64,000 bases of DNA from Diploscapter coronatus (GCA_964036155.1 OZ038422.1:70703201-70767200); one strand, 5' to 3'; positions 1 through 12,442 are shown, counted from the first letter of the stretch. Made by a program: numbers and translations. Notes: generated by a model not told the origin, from the letters alone.

Positions 1-2170
1 GAAAAAAAAATGAAGTCGAAATTCATACATTCCCCCATCTCTGACTCTGTTTGTCTACTGTCCTGTGAGGCTTGTTGAATAGGCTGGTGGAATAAAAAAT
101 TGAAAAATGGATAAAGAGAGGGTAGGGATGGGACTGTATAGACTAAATCTGGTATCAAAATGTGAACTCGGCGTGCCGACTATTTTGATACTAAATTTAC
201 CATACCTGATCCTAACCTTACCCTACCCTACCCTATATATATACATTTTCAACTTGTTACCCCACCGGCGTATTCAACAAGCCTCCTACGATAATGTCAT
301 AACTCATGAGATACTTTACGTCGTTATCTATTAGGTGACTTAAATTTGGGATAATTTTATATCAATTCTGGCCAAATTTCTGACCTGCAAGTCTGGAATG
401 GAAATGCTGTTGTTGTTGTTGCGAAGTATTGTCACTCATATTTCGGACCCAAAACAACCAGTCTGAAATTGTGAAATATTATCACTGATGATTGACACAC
501 CATGAGGCATGTGGCACGGGAATATGAAATAGTGAGAGAAGAAAAAAGGAAATGCAAATGAGGAAGAAGAAGCAATGATCAACAGAACAAAGGTGTCGAA
601 ATAAGAGCTTTGATAGTGATTTTATGAGCTGGCACAATTAAAAAAAGACAATTTTTAGGACTCTCAAAAATAATAGCAAATATTCGACAAAAATTAAATA
701 AAACAATTCATAATAATACCAAACTTTATATTCTCGAGCATCTTTGCAAACCAGAAACTGATTGCAGACTGACAAAACTCATTCTGACTGATACAGAAAG
801 TGAGGGAGATTATCAGTGAAGAGATAGAGAAGAGTAGGAAAGAAATCAGGAGGCTGACGATGCTTACGCAAATGGAGGGTGAAATACTCGAAGTGAGAGG
901 AGGAAAGCCGATTTGCCGAATGCAAATGAGACATTTTGATATGATTGTAAATAAGTTGGGTGGAAAATGACAGCTAATAGCAGAGAGAATAGTGATTATG
1001 GATTAGACGAGGGAATGTTATTGAATTCAGATTAATTTATACGGGTTGATAAAAAAAATTCTGCTACAATTTTCATACCTAAATTTTGCCTAATTCATTT
1101 GCATAATTATAAAGAATGCTGCAAAATGTTCGTTTATTTTTAACGATAATTCTTGAAAGAAGACAATCATATCCAGATTCAGATTCATCTGGATATTTTC
1201 TAAAATTTTGAAAAATAAACACGATTGATATTCTCAATATAATTTATAATCAGCCTAATTGTTCTACAACAATTTGCTCCTTTGATTTTTCGATAATTCG
1301 AGGTGGTAATTTATGAGTTAGTAATTGGTAATATTTTTAGTTTCGTTTGGAGCGAAAACTGTGACATAAACGTAAGAAAAATGATGAAGAAAAACTGAAA
1401 TCGATTGGTAAAAATATATAGATCTCCATATATGACATGAAGATGTCAAACATCGAGAAAAGTAGGATGACGTAGAAACAAAGATTTTAAAGACATGTTG
1501 TAGGCTTGACAGGTTGAAGAATAACATATCACAACGTTAAGAAAACGATCAAACCACAATTTGACTGACGAAATACTCTAAAATAGAACCTATCGACTAT
1601 TTAGAAATCCATGATGAAACTATTCCCTAATGCGGTTGTTTTCGTCTAAAATAGATATTGAAACGAAACTCGATATTCATTTCTGGGATAGAAAGTTAAT
1701 AATGAACAGTCTTCACAGTTCAAATTCATAAACTTATAACTTCGAATGGAATAGGCATGTTTTTCTTTTGAAAGATGCAGCTACTTTTATTTTATAAAAA
1801 TGAGTGGACGCCTTTTGAAAATATAACTCAGAAAAATGATTTTTTATCTCAGAATCATATAGGAAAAAAATTCCTCGCATACGATACCTAAAAACTTTAT
1901 TTTGGATCTTGAATTAGAGAAAAATCACGCTATGAATTTTGCGAGAATTTGTATAAAAAGTGTCGCTAATCTCTTCTTTGTAATCTGTCGGTCATCTGAG
2001 TGCGCATTCTGTATACAGAACTGCTGGGAGAATCTGAGAACCTGCACTGAATGAACGACCTTCGACTGGTCTGTCCGAATTGAGATAACACGAGAAAGAT
2101 AAGGGAAAAGACAAAGAGTGAGGGAGGAGATGAGATGAAGGATGATAGAAGATAAGGGGAATCTCGCAGG
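1..2170. other. Non-coding stretch, no gene supported
   Basis: AT-rich sequence with short, unconvincing open frames on both strands. I see no exon with a family match. A purine-rich section (about 530-930) and simple T/A runs are the only compositional features. It may hold UTR, promoter or intron of a gene beginning to the left. Confidence 0.5.
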
Positions 2171-2179
2171 AATGAAGGA

Positions 2180-2390
2180 CGATAGCCATCGAATGCAGAG
2201 GATCTCGCCGGTCAACACGATTAGATCACAGATAAAAGCCACGAAAATAACTACACGAATGGAGGACAAAGGAGGGGAGAAATGCCGATCGGCGGTCAGG
2301 CATTTCTGCTTCATCATTTGGATCGAAAATTTGCATACATAAATCTGATAAATCAGACCGATGGACGCAAAGATGAGTAAAACTGAAACA
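2180..2390 (-). CDS. Possible exon of a multi-pass membrane protein (weak)
   Basis: On the minus strand a TTTCAG acceptor near 2390 opens a frame with two hydrophobic segments. The first contains LLIFASIGLIYQIYV. About 30 residues later comes the second, containing VVIFVAFICDLIVLTGEI. A short polar loop lies between them, which suggests part of a nematode serpentine receptor or another polytopic protein. No neighbouring exons could be joined with confidence: the frame closes about 80 residues further on and nothing recognisable lies downstream to position 1. It could be a lone exon, a pseudogene relic, or chance. The family is unknown. Confidence 0.2.
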
Positions 2391-2599
2391 GAATGACGAT
2401 AGAGACTGGATCGAATTAGCCGCCGTCTGATTTGTGGCTACGTCTGCACCGGTTCTCCCATTACGGCCTGAAATGAAAATGCCAGTCGCAAATTCCGACA
2501 ATCCCTCAAACGGGAAATCAACCTGTTTGCGTCTGGAAATGATAAGGATGAAGAGATAAGGCGATAAGATAAGATGAAGGACAAAGGAGACTTGCACTG

Positions 2600-4320
2600 T
2601 TAGAAGATAGCCATCATGCTTCTGCTATGGTGGGATTGCGGAGGACGGTTAGCGGGTTTATTTTGGTCGTGTACTGGATAAGAGACTGGATGAGAAGATA
2701 TTTAGCACGTGATAAGATAAATGAATGGATCTGCCTGGATATATATATTCATTCTCACGCCCTACAACATCATTCGAATATTTGAAGTCGATGTTTTAGC
2801 ACATTCAATATGGTAGAAAATATAATCGTAACCGTTATCGGAAGATTTAAACTCATAGTTGATTTGTATCAGTTGTTACGTCAAATTTTGATTTTCCTTT
2901 CGATGAACTAGAAAAAATGAAAGTTTATTTTGTGTATGACATAAGTGCGGAAAAATTAAACCGAATCATGGTCTCTTACAACTTCTTCGTCTTGTCAATG
3001 ATAAGTACATGCTGAAATGCAAGTGTGATATATCAAGCATGTCTTTTTTTCAAAAAAATCGTGTATTGCTAAGATTATTCTTGTATGTATGTAGCATGTA
3101 AGTAAATCGTCAGCCGGTACTAGCTAATTTGATATTGCCGAAAAGAGCAGTTTAACGAATTTTTACATAAAAATGACTGCGACTTGTGAAATATGACAGA
3201 AGAGATCGATTACATGGGTCTGCCCCTGTCTTACTACATATAAGCTGACTAACAGACTAGAAATTGACAGGCTGGCAAACTAAACGCTGAAAGATTGATG
3301 ACAGTCGAATGACCCCCAGACACAGTCGCATAGACATGTCCGACAATCCTAATCGATCTAATCGAACTGTAACAATTTTTTATCTTCGAAAAATACAGAC
3401 GAGTACTCTCGTTCAAGAGAAAAATTGTAATAAAAATACACAATTTCCGCCGTTTTGTATCATCGGAACAATAAAATGTCAAATTTGTGGGTGATTCATT
3501 GCACCAATGTTGTTATTCGCACAAAATTATATAAATAAAGAAGAGCATTATCGAAAAGGATATTAGCGATAAATTGAAATCGATAATGGCAAAATGGACA
3601 AAATGAATAGAACTTACAAAACTGGGCAAAGAAAGAGGATTAAAATGACGAAATAAAATCAAGGGGGAAAATAAGAATATAGCGAAAAAGGGGAAAACGG
3701 ATGACCCAGCATGAATAATCAGAAAATGGAGGGAAGGAATGCAGGAGCAAATCAAATAACACGTAATTGGCAACGAAAATATGACAAAACAAGTCGATTA
3801 GTGATAATTTAGAAGAAAAAGAAAACTACAAAACGACGAACATGTATCTTAAAAGATGAAAAATCAATGCTATTTCATTGATATTATTTTCAGATTCGAC
3901 TCAAGCCTTATTACTCAAGATTATATTATCACTCTTATACAGTACATCCAATCAGTTGCATTGTAAGTTTCAAATTACTATTCTCGAAAAAATCATCGAA
4001 TTGAAGATAATTGCTGCAGAAATTATGACTGAATTTGCATATTTGCGGTATGTTGACGCGAATCAGCTAATCATCCTCGATAGTTGAAATGGATTAGAGC
4101 AAATATTGCAGGCAGTCTGGTGAGTTGGCGAAAATAATCCAGGTCTTGTGAGTGAATGAGAGAAAATATGCAAATGCGAATTCATCAATTTGAAATCAGC
4201 GATTGAAAATTGGTAGGAAAGTTGTAAATGAGTATTGTACGATGAAAAAATGATACTAAAATCTCAAAAATGATAAAAAAAGAAGAAAGTGAATGAAAAT
4301 TGTTATCATTTCAGGCTATT
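2600..4320. other. Intergenic, no gene seen
   Basis: AT-rich DNA without a credible exon on either strand. Frames of 60-90 codons exist but have biased composition and no splice-consistent continuation. Confidence 0.5.
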
Positions 4321-4379
4321 TGGATTTGTCCCAACTTCGCTACGTGAGAATCACACGATGTATTTTAAAGGACTTTTTG

Positions 4380-4437
4380 ACTTGGAAGTCCCGCGACATT
4401 TCAAAACTCGTCGCATGATGTCGCGGCAAATCCAAGT
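4380..4437. repeat. 58-nt imperfect hairpin
   Basis: ACTTGGA and CCGCGACAT on the left pair with ATGTCGCGG and TCCAAGT on the right. The two stems of 7 and 9 bp are separated by a 4x4 internal loop and closed by a loop of about 18 nt. A further TTGGATTTG at 4320-4328 is the reverse complement of CAAATCCAA at 4427-4435. It lies just beyond the 3' end of the K2P channel gene. It could be a MITE remnant or a structured RNA. No function is assigned. Confidence 0.4.
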
Positions 4438-4573
4438 TGCTTGATTTCACCATTAGGGGAAGAAAAGCAACAATAAGCAGGAACAGAAGTTTTAGATCAA
4501 ATCATTTAGTTCCCGTACAGTAAAATTTCATCTGAAAAATAGAAAGATGATAGTTTTTTCCTGGTTATTTTAT

Positions 4574-7500
4574 TCATTCATAAGGGGTGCTCGACTCAGC
4601 CTTCTCATCTTCATTTTCCCCCTCCTCTTCATCAGTCAATTCCATCTTCTCGAGTAATGCATCTGTAGGCAGACTCGCCATCTGATCGCTTTCCGAATTG
4701 TCCTCATTTGTGTCTCCTAGAATTTCGACTTTGCAACCGATTATTATTCATCGAGCCAAAATTGTTTTCGTATACTTTTGCGTTGAAATTTAGGTAGGAA
4801 TTAGCATAACAAGTATTTGTTCAAATTGTCCAAAATGACATTCAAATGATGGATTTCGACAAAAGCTATGAGAGAGTCTGACGTTGAAATATGCAAATTA
4901 GCTGAAACCCAATGAATTTTCACTAAAATGTGGAAATTCCTTTGAGATATTCTGATTCATAAAATATCGAAATCATACATTTAAAAGACTAACCCAATTG
5001 TTCACAGACGTTTAGACTTGACGATTCGAATTCCAACAAATTCGTAACCTAAAATATACAGTACGATTCGAAGTAATTCGATTATCAAAGAGCGATAAAT
5101 TGAGACGAAAGAAGTATTGCGCAAATTCGAAGAAGTCGCAAAGTGTGTGGTGCATAATTTCAAATAGTCATAAGCTTTATTCCTTGAGTCGTTCAAATAT
5201 CGCCATATTCGTCTGAAAACAACGCGCAATTTTCATTCACTCTATTATCGGTTTTTTAATCTTGTCTCAAATTGTCGGTCATCGAGAATATTCTAAAAGT
5301 TATACTTCATCCGGACTCTTATGTTCATCATTTTCCCCGATCCAATGCACCCCATCAGACCGCAAGACGACTTGCTTGATTGCAGGCAGACTCAGCGATG
5401 TCTGCGTCGATCGAGTTATCAGGTCGATTTTCACCACGGGTCTTTCTGGCTCTGATGAAGTCTAAAATACAAAATTTCTAGTAACTATTGCGTAACTTTC
5501 AGAATATTTTGTTTATCATTGAATAAAATCACAACCACTAGGATGACCCTTCGGAATTACCAGTTATAAATTAAGAATTCTAAATAAATGTAGGAAATTA
5601 GAAAAACGGGCTTGAAATTCTAAACACTCTTCACAGGGAAAACTATCAGTGTGTTACTCCCAAAATCAGCTCATATCTGTAAGGTAATTCAGTTCGGACC
5701 TGCTGATAGCGGATGTCAGGTTAAAAATACCCTCCATTCATCTTAATCCTAGTGATCGGCTTCGAACCTTCCCCTTTCAAAGCTCGGCTGTTGCAACGAA
5801 TAACGGTACTGTCAGTGCTCTCAATAATGTACGCTAATTTTTCATTGGGAATGTTTGTAAAGTAAAGAAAAGAGTCAAACTTCGGTGCAAAATCCCGGAA
5901 GCAGGATAAACGGAGGGCGCTTTTTAATCTGATACTTTTTATCAGCAGGTTCGAATTTACTTATCCTGCAAATATGAACCTATTTTGTGAGTATTGTTGA
6001 TGCCGGAATTTTGGAGGTCGAAAATGAGGGAGAAAGAATGGTTTTAGACCAGTCTCTCTCATTTTCGCATGCCATTTCTCGATTTTCTAACCACTAAAAA
6101 TAACTGCATCATTTTGCACATCTCCCGAATTTTGACATCAACAATAACACACTGATAGTTTCGCTCGTTATAATCACCTGCATAATTCCTAACGAAGTCT
6201 GCATTTCAGTAGATTTTTCAAAGTTCGCAACGATTTTTCCCGCTTCGTATGTCTTTTTCATCTGAAAATTAGACATGTTTTTCTCTAAGTTGATTCAGAA
6301 ATTTCCTACCTTGAGTTGAATTAGATTAATGACCATTGAGACTAGTGAAAGACCGATTAGAATGAAGAAAAACATCGTGATAATCAGGTACGGTGAGCTT
6401 GGAACTGAACATTTATTCCTCACCTTTCTAGTTTTTTAAGGAATGCTACCTAAATCCCCCAAACCTATCGTCGATAAACTAGTGAATATGAAATAGAACG
6501 ATTCAAACTCTGTCCATGACTTATCCCAGGCCGAAATCACAAAGGAGCAAATGAATACCTGAAAAATTAAAGCAAACATTTTGAGAGAATTCAATCATAC
6601 CCATGCAAAAATAAGGCAGAGACCGACGACGATCGGCAAATCGAATATTTCTAATTCCATCCTCTCTTTGTCTTCGATTACTCGCATTTCAAGCAGTGAT
6701 TGTTTTGTACAACATCTGAAAAGGGAAATTTTTATACGAATCAAAGATATTGAAAATTTTTATTTCCAAATCCTAAAAAAATTATTTAGCGTAAATGATT
6801 TTAAATCGGAAATTAGATTTTGAACGTTTTCGGAATAATAACTTCAGATTTTTCTTAATCTAGTCAATTATAATTCGTTGAAATACCGTAAAACCCTCCT
6901 AACAGCCCGTTTTGTTTGGAACCAAGGGTATTTCAATGCGACTGTGAGCAATTTTCCTAGATCTTGCAGAAGAACGAGCACAAGAGGAATGCCGAAAAGG
7001 GAATAAATCATCGTTAGAATTCGACCAGCGTTCGTCACTGGGAATATATTTCCCCATCCTGAAAGACCCATTATTGTGAATTACTGTTAATGATAGTGAA
7101 AAACCGATAGTTGTACATATGGATCCAGCATATAGCAACGCATTTGCAAAATCCCATTCCGTTTTCTGCTGACTCCACCGAATTCCTAACTCCTGCTCGT
7201 ATTCCCGCAATTGTCTGAAAATTTAGAGTATTTCATTAATTGTAAGCGAGAATTTCTATAACATTTTTAGGATGTAAGAAATTGTAGCACAGATTATCTC
7301 ACTATATAATATCGTATTTCCCTAATTCTAATAACGAAAGAAAATTTGTACTATTCCATCAGTAAAGTATTGCATAATTGATTATTCCAATGGTGCCATT
7401 AGATATCATGAGCGGTGCATCATAGTTCATTTCATTTCTGCTTCCAGTTCTCGTTTTTCATGAAATCTTTCAAGATTCACCCTCATCAAATTATTCATTT

Positions 7501-9777
7501 TCCAACAACGTTTTGTCGGGATTGTTAATTTTCATATTTGGCAATTGAAATTATGACGAAAATTGCATGCAATTTTTGATTTCTTGATGAAAAATGAAGC
7601 AATAATTTACACGTTCAAAAAAATCAAAGCACACTTCACACTTCATTTCTCCATCCTCTTGCTTCTTGCCACCCAGCTTGTCTTCCAGTCTATTCATCCA
7701 TTTGCAGCTAACTTTCCTTCTCGATTTTCAGTTTGCAGATTTTTGTTTTGCGCATTTTTTGTTAACTCAAAGCCTTGAGTAAGACAAAAATGCAGCCGGA
7801 AAAAGGCCAAAGAAAATGCGTCCCAAGGGGAAAAATGGGAATGAGAAGAAGAAGAAGAAGAAGAAGAGGGGGAGTATCCGATTCGACACTCGGGACGGAA
7901 TGAAAATGCCACTCTACAAAAATGATTACATTTAACTAATCAGAAGAGTTTCAAAGTATCTTCAAAATTTTTAACGCTAAAACGAATAAATATAATACAA
8001 TCTGTTTAATTTAGTAACAAGTTATTCTTTAAACTTTTAGTACAGTAATAGTTGTTCAATTTTTATGTATGATATATGATGTACATAAACTAGAAAATAG
8101 AAAATGCGCTTACGAATCGATGAGCTGCTTCAATTGAGCTATCGTATTTCTTTTGATGTAAACCATATACATTGAATTGTTGAGCATCTTTTCCATCAAA
8201 GTTGAAACCTGTCGAGTTCGATTTTGATCAAGAAGCTAAATATGATATTCTAATAAAATATCCAGGATATATAGTGGCGGGCAAAGATATTGATTCATCC
8301 TTATTCTAGTCGACATTCAGTCAGGTATTTTGAACTTATCAAATTGAATTGAAATTTGACATATACTTGCATCCATACATATCTATTTATGTGTACAAAA
8401 TTTGATCATGTTTCGATAAATTCTGATTAGACTGAATATCGATCAACAAGGAAACGAGTAAATACTTTATCGCCACTGCTATTTTACCGTTTCCCACTTG
8501 CTTTTCAAGTCACTTTGGGCCTTTTCCTCGATGAGCAGGAAAATGGCAGCTCCAATTGTAGTGTAAAGCAGAAAGACAAGCACGAGAACGAGGTGTTTGC
8601 CTCCGTATTTGTGGTACGATTTGTAGAGAATCGACATCCACAGAGGAGGTTTCTCTTGCAGTTTTTCAACCTGTCGCCGACCTGCATGGTGAGCTCTTTC
8701 TGCTATCTGAATTTTGTAAATATTTTATTGGATGGAGTAAAGTTAAGTCCTTTTTGCACTACAGGGTGTTTCATAATTACCCACTACTCTGTGTCAAGCC
8801 GTGATGTTTCGGATTTACTAAATAACCAGAAATGCCTTAAATTGGGTGCCATTTTTAAGCTATGTATCAATAGATTATTAGTACAGATTTCATTTTATCA
8901 CGACTACATTTTTATCATTGATTTCTCGTTGTAGCTTATTGATAGTCAAAAATATCGACTATCGTTGGGGTTTCAATTCTGACGATATCACAATCTTTTC
9001 TTTTCAGTAAACTATACGTACTCCCCAAAATCGTTCCGAATAAGCTGTACTAGCCCAGATGATGGAATAAATTTTGACTTTATCATTTGTTTCCCACTAT
9101 TTTCAACTAGCTACGTTCTAAAATATTGCAGTTTTCAAAATGTAATATTGCAGCAGAATACTTGACAAAAGTGATACTTATTCTCAACGTGTATATCAAT
9201 ATTTCATGAAACTCAACATGGTTACTAATCCTCATACGAGAATTTAAAAATGCCAAATTTGGCTGAATTTCTGTTTATAAAGTTGAAGCTATAATGGTCT
9301 GAATAGAGTAATGGATAAGTATGGAACACCCTATACAATAACCTACATCCTTGACTCCCATTGCACCTCTTCTGATCTGTGTGTGAGCTCTTCTGAGCAG
9401 ATTCCTTCTCGATGCCCTCCTTTCTAGCGCTTTTCCTTCCCCTTCATTTTTGTTGCCACCCTAAATTGGCATAAACTGCATTGTTATCTCTTGTAAATTA
9501 TCCGAATTATCTGACCTCCTCAATAAGCGCCGGATACATTAATTGTGCGAGTGTCGATAGACTCTTCTTCGTATCGCCTAAAATGACAATTCATCAACGC
9601 CATTATTTCGGGAATAAACCAGGTCTGCTGCCTCGCCTGCTCCCCTCCCTCTCTCGCACTCTGGTCCGAGTCGTGGTGTAGGGCCCCTTCTCAAGTCTCT
9701 CCCGGAACGAGGAGGACAACAGCATTGTCGTTTCGTCCGGCTCCTCAGGAACGGCAAATCTCAACTGGCGCGGAATC
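4574..9777 (-). CDS. TWK-type two-pore-domain potassium channel
   Basis: Potassium-selective leak channel subunit of the plasma membrane; K2P subunits dimerise to give four pore loops. Exons in order: 9620-9777, 9516-9577, 8488-8706, 8114-8235, 7105-7214, 6887-7058, 6601-6715, 6450-6558, 6310-6404, 6178-6261, 5306-5461 and 4574-4716. Membrane segment 1 (8488-8706) contains LVLVFLLYTTIGAAIF. Pore 1 spans an intron and reads TTIGWGN. Segment 2 follows with IYSLFGIPLVLVLLQ, then segment 3, pore 2 (STIGLGD) and segment 4 (LIGLSLVSMVINLIQ). The tail ends in an acidic stretch. An AATAAA overlaps the stop codon. The model is about 515 residues. Uncertain points: the 5' end (the first exon lacks a clear ATG, and the first in-frame one is near 9727) and the phase of the last junction (5306 to 4716), which may use another donor or a missed small exon. 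Family assignment is firm. Confidence 0.88.
5640..6161. mobile_element. Inverted-repeat (MITE-like) insert in K2P intron
   Basis: A 17-bp sequence AAACTATCAGTGTGTTA at 5640-5656 is repeated perfectly in inverse orientation at 6145-6161. If the true ends are the internal TCAGTGTGTTA, both sides are flanked by TA, as for Tc1/mariner-type insertions. The interior has a second inverted pair: TATTGTTGATGCCGG near 5992 against the 6130-6149 region. No transposase frame is visible, so it would be non-autonomous. Confidence 0.55.
7845..7868. repeat. GAA trinucleotide microsatellite
   Basis: A run of GAA units in an intron of the K2P channel gene. Simple sequence only. Confidence 0.8.
8762..9333. mobile_element. 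Tc1/mariner-like non-autonomous element in K2P intron
   Basis: The left end reads CAGGGTGTTTCATAA. The right end, read on the other strand, is TAGGGTGTTCCATAC. Each end is bordered by a TA dinucleotide (8760-8761 and 9334-9335), the target duplication typical of Tc1/mariner transposition. The interior of about 570 bp has no transposase DDE/D frame. It sits in the intron between the second and third identified exons of the K2P gene. Confidence 0.6.
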
Positions 9778-9859
9778 CTAAACTTTCAGGCAAAATCAAC
9801 AATATCACAAATCATAATAATAATAGTAGTAATTGCATCATACAAATGAAAACTTACGA

Positions 9860-10639
9860 ATTTCCGAATCGACTATTTTGAGCAATTTAGAGCATTTCTC
9901 TATAGATCGAAAAGATGCGATATGAAATAAGAGGATCTGAATCGGATAAGGAATAAGATTTGACAGAATGAAGCTGAATACAAGCATGGAAGATGGGGAG
10001 AGTGACAATCAGAGATGAAAACATAAAGAAAGAGGGAATAAAAAAGATAAACAGCAACAAGAAAAGCATGAAATGCATGCAGATAGGCAAAATATGATGA
10101 GACAAGTCAAAATGGAAGGAAGGAAGAAGGAGAGAAGAAATGACGTGCCTGAAGTCGAGAAGTCGAGAAGACAAGGGCAAATGCCCCTGGGAGAGGACCA
10201 TCCAGGCAGACACAAGCAGACAGGCAAAGGAATGGGGGAATGGCACGACGATGCGCCGAACTAGGGAAGTGAACATTAGAACCATCAGGACATTAGAAGC
10301 TACTAACCAACTTTGGAGTGGAGAGTGATCGTGTGAAATTTGGAGTACATTCAACTAAAGATATGAACCACCTTCACAAGTCAACATCATGCATATCTAT
10401 GATGCAATCATGATTATCTCTACTATATAAGAATGTAGTCACTTTTTTTTTTTTAATTTCTATACCAATTACACAAATCGACTATGGAGATTAAAAAATT
10501 ATTTCAGGAAATTTTAACTTCAAAAACTAGTCAAAATTAGCATAAAATCGATTTTTTAATCATTTTTGACATATTCTCACCCAAAAATCAATTTTTTATT
10601 TCGAAAATCAGTAAACTAAAACAATACGATTGTCCTTAT
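9860..10639. other. Intergenic, 5' of K2P gene
   Basis: A GTAAGT donor near 9857 on the minus strand suggests that an upstream, possibly untranslated, exon of the K2P gene ends here. Otherwise the stretch is purine-rich on the plus strand (10000-10260). The hydrophobic minus-strand frames it gives are compositional. Confidence 0.4.
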
Positions 10640-10786
10640 CAAGGCTGTACGAAATTTTTTTTTGAAAAAACGTAAGACGTAAACGTAAATGAAACGACCT
10701 CCCCATTTTGACGTAAGACGAAAACGTAAACGAAACAACCCTCCCATTTTCACGTAACACGAAACGAAACGTTTCGTACAGCCCTG
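10640..10786. mobile_element. hAT-type MITE, 147 bp
   Basis: Terminal inverted repeats CAAGGCTGTACGAAA (left) and CAGGGCTGTACGAAA (right, read in reverse) bound the element. It is flanked by a perfect 8-bp direct duplication GTCCTTAT at 10632-10639 and 10787-10794. CAGGG-type ends and 8-bp target duplications are the signature of hAT transposons. The interior consists of near-repeats of CGTAA(A)CG and has no coding capacity, so it is a miniature, non-autonomous copy. Confidence 0.88.
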
Positions 10787-10799
10787 GTCCTTATATAAG

Positions 10800-11180
10800 G
10801 GTTTCAAAATTATGTATAACATGCCGGGGTAAAAATGCATTCATGGGGTGTGTAATCAAACTGAGTGCGGAGTGTCAACAATAACTGTTCACAAGAAATC
10901 AATTAGCTATTTCTGATATATATTTCGAAAAATGTGCTTTGAAATTCATTCATGGATTGAAATTACTATAAAATAAATATTGTATTTGATTAGAGAATTG
11001 TTGAAAGAAAATATTTTAAAGAATATTTATTTCAGTTGCAATTATCCCTCATCACTTTTGGATGTCTTCGAGGGTTGTCTGTATCATGTGCATCGAGTTC
11101 GAATGTACGAAATTGAATAAAGATTCTTTTTATTAAAATCATATCAAAATTATGAACACTTAAATTTATTGAAATTGAAG
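10800..11180. other. Intergenic between hAT MITE and F-box gene
   Basis: AT-rich. It presumably includes the 3' UTR of the minus-strand F-box/kelch gene. Nothing else is seen. Confidence 0.4.
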
Positions 11181-11183
11181 ATT

Positions 11184-12442
11184 TCAGATATTAAATTTTT
11201 CGACTTTACGCCATTTATTCGTTTGTGGATCATATTCTTCGATTGAATCATGAAACTTTCCATAAGAAAATCTAAAATCCAGTTAATAAATATTTGGTAT
11301 AAAGATATGCCAAATCTCAGCTCACCCTCCGATTGCATACAATGTTCCATTAGAGACAATGAGCGAATGCTGATATCTTGTATAATTCATTTCAGCGATT
11401 TGATAAATTCGACTGCCAACTGAAGCTGAGGGGTCGAAATATAGACAGGATTTTAATACATCATCACTAAATATATAATGATACATTATTTATCGTACAA
11501 AATTAACGACCTCCATCCTCCAGTTATGTAAATTTTTCCATTTAGAGATGCAACTCCGAATAAATATTGTTTTTCTGGAATCTTTCCGATTTCAATCCAT
11601 TCCCGTTCATCGTCTGATAATCGATATATCTTTTGACTGGTATATCCATCAATGACTGAATATCCATAATCACAATAATGAATATGCTATAATATGACCG
11701 TATAAAATTTCATCGCATGCTATTGTTTGAGCATGGCGAATTAGAAGAGGAAAATAAGGTCCTGTTTGCCATTGTCCATTTACTAAAATCTAAATAAATC
11801 ATTTCATGGACTTTCACTCGATCTTCTTACATCAACTCGATTTGTACATTTCAGTGTTCTAAGATCGCACCCACCCAAATAATACAATTTGTCTTTAAAA
11901 TAAGCCACAGATGCACCACTACGCCATTCAGGAGGATCTGGACCTGTAAAATTATTTGAATCGACCATTTATGGATTTATTGATAAGACCTCTTGAAATT
12001 TGTCGAGTATTCAAGTCATATATTTGACATTCCTTTTTATATCCATCAATTCCAAAAATCTGAATTCTAAGAAGCTATTCAAAATAATGAACATAAGAAT
12101 TTACTTTATCCTGTGTAGTTGCTACTTCATATGGATCATAATATTCAGTAAATTTTGCAATCCGTTTAACAGAATTAGTATGCGAATCAAACAGACAAAT
12201 TATTCCTTCCCAAATTTCGCCGTTGTTATAAGGCACTAAATACAAAAATTAATTGTCGCTCATGCAAGAAATGTTTTCCTACGATAGAATAAAATTTTCC
12301 TATCGAGCACGAGCGCTATCGGCAGATATTTCTTGATTATTTGCATCATTCGGTTGCTAGTCCAGGCCAATTGTCCCAGGTCTTTGAATTCGGGATATTC
12401 GCAGATCAACAATATAAGTTCGACTGGTAAATTGGCTAGCAT
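11184..12442 (-). CDS. F-box and kelch-repeat protein
   Basis: Predicted substrate adaptor of an SCF ubiquitin ligase. The F-box would bind Skp1 and the kelch propeller would recruit the target. Eight exons with matching phases: 12283-12442, 12105-12235, 11990-12059, 11831-11943, 11699-11789, 11511-11655, 11326-11466 and 11184-11271, giving about 310 residues. The N-terminus begins MLANLPVELILLICEY, an F-box start. Kelch-like blades follow, each with a GG doublet then an aromatic or Tyr/Trp region: LYYLGGCD, GKIYITGGW and GTLYAIGG, preceded by W-containing strands such as ERE WIEIGKIP. With only about four to five blades visible the propeller may be short. The substrate cannot be inferred. 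The start ATG fits the F-box N-terminus and no upstream exon is needed. Confidence 0.85.

Noticed and set aside
9887..10354. 155-codon minus-strand frame with hydrophobic translation upstream of the K2P gene
   Set aside because: Sequence is purine-rich on one strand, so Leu/Phe/Ser-rich frames arise in more than one phase. No domain or splice partner.
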